From an uncultured Bacteroides sp. (lineage in GTDB: Bacteria > Bacteroidota > Bacteroidia > Bacteroidales > Bacteroidaceae): DNA of 64,000 nucleotides. The notes below the pieces were generated by a model. The model did no database searches. It was not told the origin of the DNA and saw only the letters and a list, made by a program, of their open reading frames with translations. Made by a program: the position numbers and the translations under genes. Positions 57,634 through 64,000 of this stretch are shown here, one piece after another. Numbering within the stretch: the stretch's first letter is position 1; the number at the start of each line of letters is the position of its first letter. The stretch covers positions 1 through 64,000 of the forward strand of contig CALYZE010000002.1 of NCBI GenBank assembly GCA_945607605.1, written 5' to 3'.

Positions 57634-59082
57634 TCACTTCCCCAATTCCAACACCTCCCTCGGCAAATACCCACTCCGGATTCTCCACTCCTGTGGATAG
57701 AGATTATTAGCACGATTTCCTATATTTTTGACAAATCCTAAAGGAATCTTCCGATAAGTGAGCAAAACCACTCCACGAGGAACTGTTTCTATCAATGTAA
57801 CCGCTTCTTTACGGAGATAAGCTATTGCTTGTTCATAGCTGACCTCTTCGCGGACAAAAGCCTCTGGATTCAGTGACAGGCTCATAGCAAGAGCGTGCTC
57901 CGGTATCCAATCTTTTCCTTTTAACTCAGCTATATTCACACCTGCTTGTAGAACTCGCAATGAGGAGCGTAAACGAGTCAGTTCGGCAAGATAGCATTTG
58001 GGAAAAGCACTGACGCTATGGCTGTTCACAAGCAATTCATAATCATCCGGCATCAAAAGCCATTCACTGATTTTCGAAAGCTGTTCTTTGGAAGGTTCTA
58101 CAGTTTTTGCCCCTTTCCCTTGATACTTGCGTCCCTTTTCTCGTAAAGAGGCTGGTTCATTCCAAATTTTAGAGATATTCATCTCTGGTTTCCGAAGAAC
58201 TGCCAGAAAAAAGCCCTCCCCTTTTGTTTTATGTGGCAGAAAGTGGTAAACAGGAAACGCTTCGTCAGATAACAGATTCCCTGTTATATTCCAACTTTTC
58301 GAAACTTCTAATGGTAATATCTCTGCATCAAACTCATCCCGCATCCAACGAATGTTTTCTTCGTTTTCCTTACTATTATAAGTGCATGTACTATAAATAA
58401 GTAGTCCGCCGGATTTCAGTGAACCCCATATATCCGAGATGATACGGCGTTGACGTTGCCAACAAATTTTCACATTCTCCGGACTCCACTCATTCACAGC
58501 CACAGCATCTTTACGGAACATACCTTCACCGGAACAAGGAACATCTGCTAAAACGACATCAAAAAAATCTTTCAAAGAAGAAAAATCTATCGGGTCATTA
58601 TTGGTTACTACCACTTCAGGATATCCCCATTTGGTGAGGTTCTCCGCTAATATTTGCGAACGATTACGAATTACTTCATTAGCAACCAATAGACTGCCTT
58701 TAGGCAACACACTACGGATGTGAGTTGATTTACCTCCAGGAGCCGCGCAAAGATCGAGCATTACTACTGGTTCCTCTGCAACATACTGCTTTACAACCTG
58801 CTCTACAAACATGGAAGCCGCTTCCTGCACATAATAACATCCGGCATGAAATAAAGGATCAAAAGTGAAAGTCAGACGATTAGGAAGGTAAAATCCGCTA
58901 TCAGACCAGAGAACAGGCTGAAAAGAGGAACGCAAAATGTCGGGCAGTACTTCTTTTAATTTAGTTTCATTCAGCCTAATACTGATGGGCTGCTCTTCTT
59001 TTAAAGCTTCAGCCAGTTTATCATACTCTTCCGCACCCATAAGGATACGGGTATAATCGGTAAATGCTACGGGTAATTCCAT
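57634..59082 (-). CDS. rRNA (cytosine-C5) methyltransferase, RsmF/RsmB-like
   Basis: 482-residue SAM-dependent enzyme of the NOL1/NOP2/Sun group. SAM motif I DLCAAPGGKSTHI lies near residue 111. The two catalytic cysteines sit in ADVPCSGEGMF (near 181) and IYSTCTYNSKENEEN (near 232). A C-terminal region of about 180 residues (about 295-482), ending in a PUA-like part, is as expected for the RsmF branch. N-terminal residues 1-60 form the usual RNA-recognition part. It converges with the metal-efflux operon and is divergent from the ECF operon. Confidence 0.93.
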   Translation of the reverse strand: MELPVAFTDYTRILMGAEEYDKLAEALKEEQPISIRLNETKLKEVLPDILRSSFQPVLWSDSGFYLPNRLTFTFDPLFHAGCYYVQEAASMFVEQVVKQYVAEEPVVMLDLCAAPGGKSTHIRSVLPKGSLLVANEVIRNRSQILAENLTKWGYPEVVVTNNDPIDFSSLKDFFDVVLADVPCSGEGMFRKDAVAVNEWSPENVKICWQRQRRIISDIWGSLKSGGLLIYSTCTYNSKENEENIRWMRDEFDAEILPLEVSKSWNITGNLLSDEAFPVYHFLPHKTKGEGFFLAVLRKPEMNISKIWNEPASLREKGRKYQGKGAKTVEPSKEQLSKISEWLLMPDDYELLVNSHSVSAFPKCYLAELTRLRSSLRVLQAGVNIAELKGKDWIPEHALAMSLSLNPEAFVREEVSYEQAIAYLRKEAVTLIETVPRGVVLLTYRKIPLGFVKNIGNRANNLYPQEWRIRSGYLPREVLELGK

Positions 59083-59102
59083 GCTCTGAATATTTATGTT
59101 GG

Positions 59103-59110
59103 CAAAGATA
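59103..59110 (-). promoter_or_regulatory. -7 promoter element for the methyltransferase gene
   Basis: The minus strand reads TATCTTTG, 20 bases before ATG 59082. Confidence 0.6.
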
Positions 59111-59237
59111 ATGCAAAATTCCGATTAAGTTAGTTTAGTAAGATCTCCTAAAAGGCAAAAACAACTTACGAAGAGGGCCACTTTTCACGAAATAGTCTGC
59201 CCTATTACTAGATTATTCAAAAAAAAAACTTCTCTTT

Positions 59238-59266
59238 GCAACTTTATAGAGAGCCCCCTCGTCTAA
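59238..59266 (+). promoter_or_regulatory. ECF-type promoter of the sigma-factor operon
   Basis: GCAACTT (59238-59244), a 15-base spacer, then CGTCTAA (59260-59266). This matches the general ECF pattern of an AAC-containing -35 and a CGTC -10, and is unlike the TAnnTTTG promoters elsewhere in the window. It ends 32 bases before the first ATG of the operon. Autoregulation by the encoded sigma factor is the simplest reading. Confidence 0.65.
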
Positions 59267-59298
59267 CTGACAAAGAAACAATAAAAAAAACATAGATT

Positions 59299-59919
59299 AT
59301 GAAACGTATCATTTTTGGATTGATGATTGCCATGATGTATTGCACACTTGCGCATGGAGTGAACAGAACCGTTACAGAAAATGACGAGCTCGGAAATAAA
59401 AAACGGGTAATCGAACTTCAAGATACGGTTATTGACGGTAAAACAGTGACAGATACGCTTAGTATCATGACTTATGAAAACAGCACGACTCGTAGCGAGG
59501 ATTCTGAAAATTGGAAACATCACAACAGCCATGGTTGGAGCGGTTTGACTCTTGACGGAAACACATCCGAAACTATCATTGCCATCACAGCCATCGTCTT
59601 TGTATTTGGGTTTCCAATCCTCATTGTACTTATCGTATTTATCTTCCGCTACAAAAACCGAAAAGCCAAATATCGCTTGGCAGAACAGGCATTAGCCAAC
59701 GGACAACAACTGCCGGAGAATTTATTTAAAAATTCTGAAGCAGAGAATACTCGAACCAAAGGCATCCAAAATATCTTCACCGGCATCGGATTGTTTATCT
59801 TTCTTTGGGCAATCACCGGACAATTCGGAATTGCCTGCATCGGTCTGCTAGTTATGTTTACCGGCTTTGGGCACTTAGTGATTCATTATAGTCAACAGAA
59901 GAAGAACGACGAAAAATGA
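59299..59919 (+). CDS. DUF6249-like membrane protein in the ECF sigma operon
   Basis: 206-residue inner-membrane protein. A signal peptide or first helix (residues 3-20) precedes a periplasmic stretch with a HHNSHGW segment (about 21-92). A second helix follows (about 94-118), then a basic cytoplasmic loop (about 120-155) containing a short helix (LAEQALANGQQLPENLF), and two more hydrophobic segments at the C-terminus (about 160-195). The helix-loop-helix order resembles DUF6249, a family assignment made from memory. It overlaps the sigma-factor gene by 4 bases (ATGA). A role in sensing or holding the sigma factor is possible but not shown. Confidence 0.7.
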   Translation: MKRIIFGLMIAMMYCTLAHGVNRTVTENDELGNKKRVIELQDTVIDGKTVTDTLSIMTYENSTTRSEDSENWKHHNSHGWSGLTLDGNTSETIIAITAIVFVFGFPILIVLIVFIFRYKNRKAKYRLAEQALANGQQLPENLFKNSEAENTRTKGIQNIFTGIGLFIFLWAITGQFGIACIGLLVMFTGFGHLVIHYSQQKKNDEK

Positions 59920-60461
59920 GTCAACTCAACGACATATCGTTAGTCGCACAGGTCGTGGTGTTTCACAACACCAAGGCCTTCGACCTTTTGGTAAAGAAGT
60001 ATCAGTCGCCCGTGCGTCGATTCTTTTTGCATCAAACCTGCGGCAACAGCGAATTGAGTGACGACTTGGCACAAGATACTTTTATCAAAGCTTACAGCAA
60101 CATTGCTTCGTTCAAAAATTTATCCAGTTTCTCCACTTGGCTTTATCGAATTGCCTATAATGTATTTTATGATTATATTCGTAGCCGGAAAGAGACGGAT
60201 GAATTAGATTCACGCCAAGTGGATGCTCAATACAGCACGCTGCAAAAAGACGTGGGTCAACACATGGACATTTATCGTGCATTGGCTACCCTGAAAGAAA
60301 TGGAACGCACCTGCATCACTCTCTTCTATATGGAAGACCAAAGCATTGAAAAGATTGCAGGAATTACCCAATCTCCGGCGGGAACTGTAAAAAGCCATCT
60401 CTCGCGGGCAAAAGAAAAAATGGCTACCTATTTAAAACAAAATGGTTATGATGGAAAATGA
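59916..60461 (+). CDS. ECF (extracytoplasmic function) sigma-70 factor
   Basis: 181-residue group IV sigma factor. Region 2 (about residues 15-85) shows FDLLVKKYQSPVRRFFLHQ, LAQDTFIKAY and FSTWLYRIAYNVFYDYIRS. Region 4 (about 115-175) shows LKEMERTCITLFYMEDQSI and the HTH AGITQSPAGTVKSHLSRAKEK. It has no C-terminal extension, and regions 1 and 3 are absent as expected. It is the second gene of a three-gene operon and probably reads the promoter at 59238-59266. No FecR-type anti-sigma or TonB receptor is nearby, unlike most Bacteroides ECF units. Confidence 0.95.
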   Translation: MSQLNDISLVAQVVVFHNTKAFDLLVKKYQSPVRRFFLHQTCGNSELSDDLAQDTFIKAYSNIASFKNLSSFSTWLYRIAYNVFYDYIRSRKETDELDSRQVDAQYSTLQKDVGQHMDIYRALATLKEMERTCITLFYMEDQSIEKIAGITQSPAGTVKSHLSRAKEKMATYLKQNGYDGK

Positions 60462-60774
60462 GGATAAACTTTTAGAACAATTCTTTACCAACAATCGGAA
60501 GAAAATAGCTGACGATGGATTTAGCCGTCGCGTGATGCACCGCCTACCCGATCACAGCCGCCGTCTATCACAGCTATGGACTGCTTTTTCTGTCACTCTT
60601 GCATTGGTATTGTTTGTCACTTTAGACGGATTACAATTAGTGTTAGATGCCTTACGCGAAACATTTAACAGTACTTTCCAAAATGGAGTGACAGACCTTG
60701 ATCCGAAATCATTATTAATAGCTGTCGTAGTATTACTTTATTTGGCGTATCGTAAAATTTCGACCTTGGCATAA
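60448..60774 (+). CDS. DUF5056 membrane protein, candidate anti-sigma factor
   Basis: 108-residue protein with a cytoplasmic N-terminus (about residues 1-38, LLEQFFTNNRKKIADDGFSRRVMHRLP) and two hydrophobic helices (about 42-68 and 88-103) separated by a short loop. The layout fits DUF5056, found beside ECF sigma genes in Bacteroides. Three ATGs (60442, 60448 and 60451) are possible starts; all overlap the sigma gene by up to 20 bases, so the two are translationally coupled. A cytoplasmic helical tail tethered to the membrane is the typical form of an anti-sigma factor, so that role is inferred. The Reo protein of the B. fragilis EcfO system is a possible relative (from memory). Confidence 0.75.
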   Translation: MMENEDKLLEQFFTNNRKKIADDGFSRRVMHRLPDHSRRLSQLWTAFSVTLALVLFVTLDGLQLVLDALRETFNSTFQNGVTDLDPKSLLIAVVVLLYLAYRKISTLA

Positions 60775-61080
60775 AATACATAGATCCTTACGATGAATAC
60801 TTGCCTTTGTACCTATGCTTCCTTAAGACAAAGGTTTTATTCTTAGAAACAAAGCTTATATGCTAAATTTTACTTGCATAGCAGGCAACTTTGCCATGCA
60901 GTGCAAACAACGAAAAGTAGTCTAAACTAAAAAGACTCACACACCCTTCTAATTTTTCACTAAAGACCTGTTTTACAAGGAAGTTTTGACGCAAAACTTT
61001 TTTTTATAGAACGAACCAGCTTATTTCAATGATATATTGTATCTTTGCTCACTTGTAAAACTAAATAACAAGAGAAAGTT
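60775..61080. other. 306-base gap with an imperfect palindrome and the phospholipase gene promoter
   Basis: No gene is seen. An imperfect palindrome lies at 60874-60906 (TTGCA...GGCAActTTGCC...TGCAA). A -7 element (61040-61047) stands at the 3' side. The remainder is AT-rich and featureless to the eye. Confidence 0.5.
61040..61047 (+). promoter_or_regulatory. -7 promoter element for the phospholipase D-like gene
   Basis: TATCTTTG, 33 bases before the TTG start at 61081. Confidence 0.6.
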
Positions 61081-62310
61081 TTGAAATCTTTTTTATTTAT
61101 CATAGCATTCATTTTTTCTGTTGGAAAAATTTGTGGACAAGTATCAAGTGACACTCTATTCATAAAATACCTGCAACAGAAGGGGGCTTCGGTCACTTAC
61201 AACAATGAGGTTAAGTTGTTGACAACCGGTCGTGAAAAATTTATTGACCTTTTTCATACCATTCGTCAAGCCAAGCATCACATCCATCTAGAATATTTCA
61301 ATTTTCGTAACGACTCCATTGCTAACGCCCTATTCGACCTCTTGGCTGAAAAAGTAAAAGAAGGTGTGGAAGTCCGTGCCCTGTTTGATGCTTTTGGTAA
61401 TTGGTCCAATAACAAACCCTTGAAAAAACGTCATTTAAAAGCAATCCGTGACCGTGGTGTTGAAATTGTAAAATTCGACCCTATCAATTTTCCTTGGGTA
61501 AACCATGCCATACACCGAGACCATCGGAAAATCGTTGTAATCGATGGGAAAGTAGGTTATACCGGAGGTATGAATATAGCTGACTATTACATCAACGGAT
61601 TGCCTAAAATTGGGAAATGGCATGATATGCACATACACGTTGAGGGGGATGCTGTACGCTATCTTCAAGGTATTTTTCTGACCATGTGGAATCGCGAAAC
61701 CGGACAGCATATTGGAGGACCCGCCTATTTCACAGACTTTCCGCAATTTCCTGACAGCATTGCAGAAGAGGTAGCCATCATTGATCGTACCCCACGTGAA
61801 ACTCCTCGTTCCATCAGTCATGCTTATGCTGCATCCATACAAGCTGCACAGAAAAACATCCGGATTGTTAATCCTTATTTTGTACCGACAAAATCGATTC
61901 GTAAATCTATTAAAAGTGCATTACAAAAAGGAACAGAAGTAGAAATTATGATTCCTGCTGTATCGGATATCCATTTTACTCCGGAAGTTTCATTCTACGT
62001 TGCACACAAACTGATGAAGAAAGGTGCTAAAATTTATCTTTTCAACGGCGGTTTTCACCATTCTAAAATCATGATGGTAGACAGCACCTTCTGCACGGTA
62101 GGTACTGCCAACCTCAACAGCCGCAGTCTGCGATATGATTATGAAACGAATGCTTTCATTTTTGATCCTACTACCACGTACCAATTGAACCAAATGTTTG
62201 AGCAAGACAAGAAAAACAGTACTTTATTAACCCCAAAAGTTTGGAAAGAGCGTTCTCCTTGGAAAAAATTCGTGGGATGGTTTGGCAACTTGTTGACACC
62301 CTTCCTTTAA
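61081..62310 (+). CDS. Phospholipase D-family protein (cardiolipin synthase-like), apparently exported
   Basis: 409 residues with a TTG start. Two HKD motifs: HRKIVVIDG (near residue 145, with GYTGGMN after it) and HHSKIMMVDST (near 329, with GTANLNSRS after it). The FRNDSIANALFDLLAEKVKEG segment and the general length fit the cardiolipin synthase group. Unlike standard bacterial enzymes, which begin with two transmembrane helices, this one begins with a single signal-like stretch (residues 3-20, ending KICGQ). It may act in the periplasm, perhaps as a phospholipase or transphosphatidylase. No ATG sits at a sensible position, so TTG, placed after the promoter and an AAGAGAAAG stretch, is chosen. 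Confidence 0.88.
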   Translation: MKSFLFIIAFIFSVGKICGQVSSDTLFIKYLQQKGASVTYNNEVKLLTTGREKFIDLFHTIRQAKHHIHLEYFNFRNDSIANALFDLLAEKVKEGVEVRALFDAFGNWSNNKPLKKRHLKAIRDRGVEIVKFDPINFPWVNHAIHRDHRKIVVIDGKVGYTGGMNIADYYINGLPKIGKWHDMHIHVEGDAVRYLQGIFLTMWNRETGQHIGGPAYFTDFPQFPDSIAEEVAIIDRTPRETPRSISHAYAASIQAAQKNIRIVNPYFVPTKSIRKSIKSALQKGTEVEIMIPAVSDIHFTPEVSFYVAHKLMKKGAKIYLFNGGFHHSKIMMVDSTFCTVGTANLNSRSLRYDYETNAFIFDPTTTYQLNQMFEQDKKNSTLLTPKVWKERSPWKKFVGWFGNLLTPFL

Positions 62311-62327
62311 TTATTAATGAATTTTTC

Positions 62328-62335
62328 TACCTTTG
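62328..62335 (+). promoter_or_regulatory. -7 promoter element for thyA
   Basis: TACCTTTG, 26 bases before the thyA ATG at 62362. Confidence 0.6.
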
Positions 62336-62361
62336 TAGCTACATAAAAAAAGCACACTGTC

Positions 62362-63156
62362 ATGAAACAATATTTAGACTTGCTTAACCGAGTGCTCACT
62401 GAAGGCATAGAGAAGAGCGATCGCACCGGAACAGGCACTATCAGCGTATTTGGACATCAAATGCGCTTTAATATGGAGGAGGGATTCCCTTGCACGACCA
62501 CTAAGAAACTCCATTTAAAATCTATCATACACGAACTTCTATGGTTTCTTAACGGCGATACCAACATTAAATATCTACAAGATAATGGTGTACGGATTTG
62601 GAATGAATGGGCTGATGAGAACGGAGATTTGGGCCATATTTACGGCTATCAATGGCGTTCATGGCCCAATTACAAAGGCGGTTCCATTGATCAAATAAGC
62701 GAAGCTGTTGAAACCATCAAGCAGCATCCTGACTCCCGTCGTATTATGGTTAGTGCTTGGAATGTAGGTGATCTGGATACTATGAATCTGCCTCCTTGTC
62801 ATGCTTTTTTCCAATTTTATGTGGCAGATGGGAAATTAAGTCTCCAACTATACCAACGTAGTGCGGACATCTTCTTAGGAGTACCCTTTAATATAGCCTC
62901 TTACGCCTTGCTTTTACAAATGATGGCACAAGTAACCGGATTGAAAGCCGGAGATTTTATCCATACTTTGGGAGATGCCCACATCTACCTGAATCATTTA
63001 GAGCAAGTGAAATTACAACTCACCCGTGAACCTCGTATTTTACCCCAAATGAAAATCAACCCGGACATCAAAAGTATTTTTGACTTTAAATTTGAGGATT
63101 TCGAGTTAGTAAATTATAATCCATATCCCCACATTGCAGGAAAAGTATCCGTATAA
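62362..63156 (+). CDS. thyA: Thymidylate synthase
   Basis: Makes dTMP from dUMP using methylene-tetrahydrofolate. At 264 residues it has the length of E. coli ThyA. The catalytic cysteine lies in [12 protein letters not shown] (near residue 146), the dUMP-binding arginines in [11 protein letters not shown] (near 22) and [11 protein letters not shown] (near 126), and the [20 protein letters not shown] block follows. It is the first gene of a thyA-folA pair; folA begins 35 bases later. The dihydrofolate it releases is the substrate of the next enzyme. Confidence 0.98.
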   Translation: MKQYLDLLNRVLTEGIEKSDRTGTGTISVFGHQMRFNMEEGFPCTTTKKLHLKSIIHELLWFLNGDTNIKYLQDNGVRIWNEWADENGDLGHIYGYQWRSWPNYKGGSIDQISEAVETIKQHPDSRRIMVSAWNVGDLDTMNLPPCHAFFQFYVADGKLSLQLYQRSADIFLGVPFNIASYALLLQMMAQVTGLKAGDFIHTLGDAHIYLNHLEQVKLQLTREPRILPQMKINPDIKSIFDFKFEDFELVNYNPYPHIAGKVSV

Positions 63157-63191
63157 TCAATAGCTCTCCATATAAAATAACCCGCACAAGT

Positions 63192-63680
63192 ATGATTAAT
63201 ATTATCGCTGCAATAGATAGGAAGAATGGTATCGGTTATCAAAACAAGCTATTGTTCTGGTTGCCTAATGATTTGAAACGCTTCAAAGCCTTGACCATAG
63301 GAAACACCATCGTCATGGGACGAAAAACATTCGAGTCTCTGCCCAAAGGTGCTCTCCCCAATAGACGCAACATCGTCCTCTCCTCCCAAAAAGGCTTATC
63401 TTACCCGGATACAGAAATTTTCTCTTCTTTGAAAGAAGCACTGGACAGTTGTCATTCGGACGAGCAGATTTATATCATAGGAGGAGCCAGTGTATATCAA
63501 CAGGCACTTCCATTGGCCGACGTTCTTTGCCTGACAGAAGTGGATGCAGAAGCTGCTCAGGTAGATACTTATTTTCCAAAAGTAGATTCCACCATATGGC
63601 AAGAAAAAAGCAGAGAATCTCATTCTATTGATGAGAAACATCCCTGCTCTTATGATTTTGTTGACTATGTTCGTCGGTAA
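63192..63680 (+). CDS. folA: Dihydrofolate reductase
   Basis: 162-residue NADPH-dependent enzyme that regenerates tetrahydrofolate from the dihydrofolate made by ThyA. The N-terminal IIAAIDRKNGIGYQNKLLFWLPNDLKRF holds the active-site loop and an acidic residue (Asp in LPNDL) equivalent to the catalytic Asp. NTIVMGRKTFESLP binds NADPH, and IIGGASVYQQALPLADVL follows near residue 98. It ends 7 bases before the convergent Lrp/AsnC gene. Confidence 0.97.
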   Translation: MINIIAAIDRKNGIGYQNKLLFWLPNDLKRFKALTIGNTIVMGRKTFESLPKGALPNRRNIVLSSQKGLSYPDTEIFSSLKEALDSCHSDEQIYIIGGASVYQQALPLADVLCLTEVDAEAAQVDTYFPKVDSTIWQEKSRESHSIDEKHPCSYDFVDYVRR

Positions 63681-63687
63681 ATTTGCC

Positions 63688-64000
63688 TTATTCTCCTTCC
63701 ACTATTATCGGCATTTGGCGTTTGATCGCTTCATTGAAGGAAATCAGCGTTTCTGTACGAGCCAATCCTAATGGTTGCAGTTTATCATGGATAATGCTTA
63801 GCAGATGATGATTGTTGCGGGCATATAGTTTTATGAACATATCATATTTCCCGGTTGTAAAATGACACTCTACAATTTCCGGGATCGCTTCCAAGGCTCT
63901 TGTTACAGCATCGAAGGAAGCCGGATCTTTTAGAAAAATGCCGATATAGGCACAGGTTTCGTATCCTATTTTTTCTGGGTCGATGACATATTCAGAACCT
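63688..64000 (-). CDS. Lrp/AsnC-family transcriptional regulator (partial, 5' end beyond window)
   Basis: Only the C-terminal 104 codons are inside the window; the gene continues past 64000. The visible frame reads EYVIDPEKIGYETCAYIGI, FDAVTRALEAIPEIVECHF, TTGKYDMFIKLYARNN, HHLLSIIHDKLQ and ARTETLISF. That is the RAM (ligand-binding) domain of Lrp/AsnC proteins, which assemble as octamers and respond to amino acids. The HTH part would lie to the right. An internal TTG would give a shorter 68-residue frame, but the RAM domain clearly extends upstream of it, so the gene is marked partial. Confidence 0.88.
   Translation of the reverse strand, partial: GSEYVIDPEKIGYETCAYIGIFLKDPASFDAVTRALEAIPEIVECHFTTGKYDMFIKLYARNNHHLLSIIHDKLQPLGLARTETLISFNEAIKRQMPIIVEGE

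Noticed and set aside
57397..57713. Several overlapping short ORFs in the GC-rich gap
   Set aside because: They contradict one another, have no good starts, and reflect stop-poor composition; described as one element instead.
1..64000. tRNA, rRNA, insertion sequence, prophage or restriction/defence genes
   Set aside because: None could be recognised; every long open frame on a convincing strand is accounted for by the listed genes.

Overview
The window is chromosomal DNA of a gut Bacteroides (Bacteroidota). The evidence is a SusC/SusD pair, a hybrid two-component sensor, families typical of the genus (DUF5063, DUF4836, DUF5687, DUF5056), and the Bacteroides promoter signature TAnnTTTG upstream of many genes. 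The species cannot be named from sequence alone. No phage, insertion sequence, integrase, CRISPR array, rRNA or tRNA gene was seen.

Layout. 1-4.3 kb (- strand): trxB, a LolA-like gene and an FtsK translocase gene in one apparent operon. 4.3-7.4 kb: a 22-bp tandem repeat, then DUF5063, a DEDDy exonuclease and an RlmI-like methyltransferase. 7.4-13.8 kb: a small RNA gene, a nucleoside permease, a DUF151 nuclease, RsmE, and a cassette of DUF4836 lipoprotein, ABC ATPase and permease. 13.8-36.5 kb: a (glucurono)arabinoxylan utilisation locus. It holds a hybrid sensor (-), a GH10 remnant, GH35, a carbohydrate esterase, a GPH sugar symporter, a GH10-GH43 fusion lipoprotein, GH43 and GH67 (all +), then a convergent SusC/SusD pair (-) and a divergent GH105 (+). 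36.7-47.5 kb: an SLC13 transporter, a second small RNA gene, miaA, a lipid kinase, kdsA, an M16 peptidase, a DUF5687/ABC exporter and an NlpC/P60 lipoprotein. 47.6-50 kb: an orphan receiver protein and an ABC-F protein. 50-57.4 kb: an RclA-like flavoprotein that lacks its redox cysteines, then a metal-efflux operon (a Cys/His-rich exported protein, then CusB-, CusA- and CusC-like genes). 57.6-60.8 kb: an RsmF-like methyltransferase and an ECF sigma operon with a recognisable ECF-type promoter. 60.8-64 kb: an exported phospholipase D/cardiolipin synthase-like protein, thyA, folA and a partial Lrp/AsnC regulator.

How the genes work together. In the xylan locus, SusC/SusD would import oligosaccharides. 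The GH10-GH43 lipoprotein would cut the backbone and remove side chains, the esterase would remove acetyl groups, GH67 methylglucuronic acid and GH35 galactose. The GPH symporter would carry short products into the cytoplasm for the signal-less GH43. The hybrid sensor would switch the locus on, and the spacer between it and the operon carries five copies of a TGTTAC/GTAACA motif.

The least explained items are: two nearly identical small RNA genes 31 kb apart on opposite strands; the regularly spaced TGTTAC motifs; the RclA-like protein without its disulfide; the ECF operon with no FecR-type anti-sigma gene; the ABC cassette whose ATPase lacks the H-loop histidine; and a GC-rich intergenic element at about 57.4-57.6 kb. 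All calls come from reading the sequence; no database search was run.
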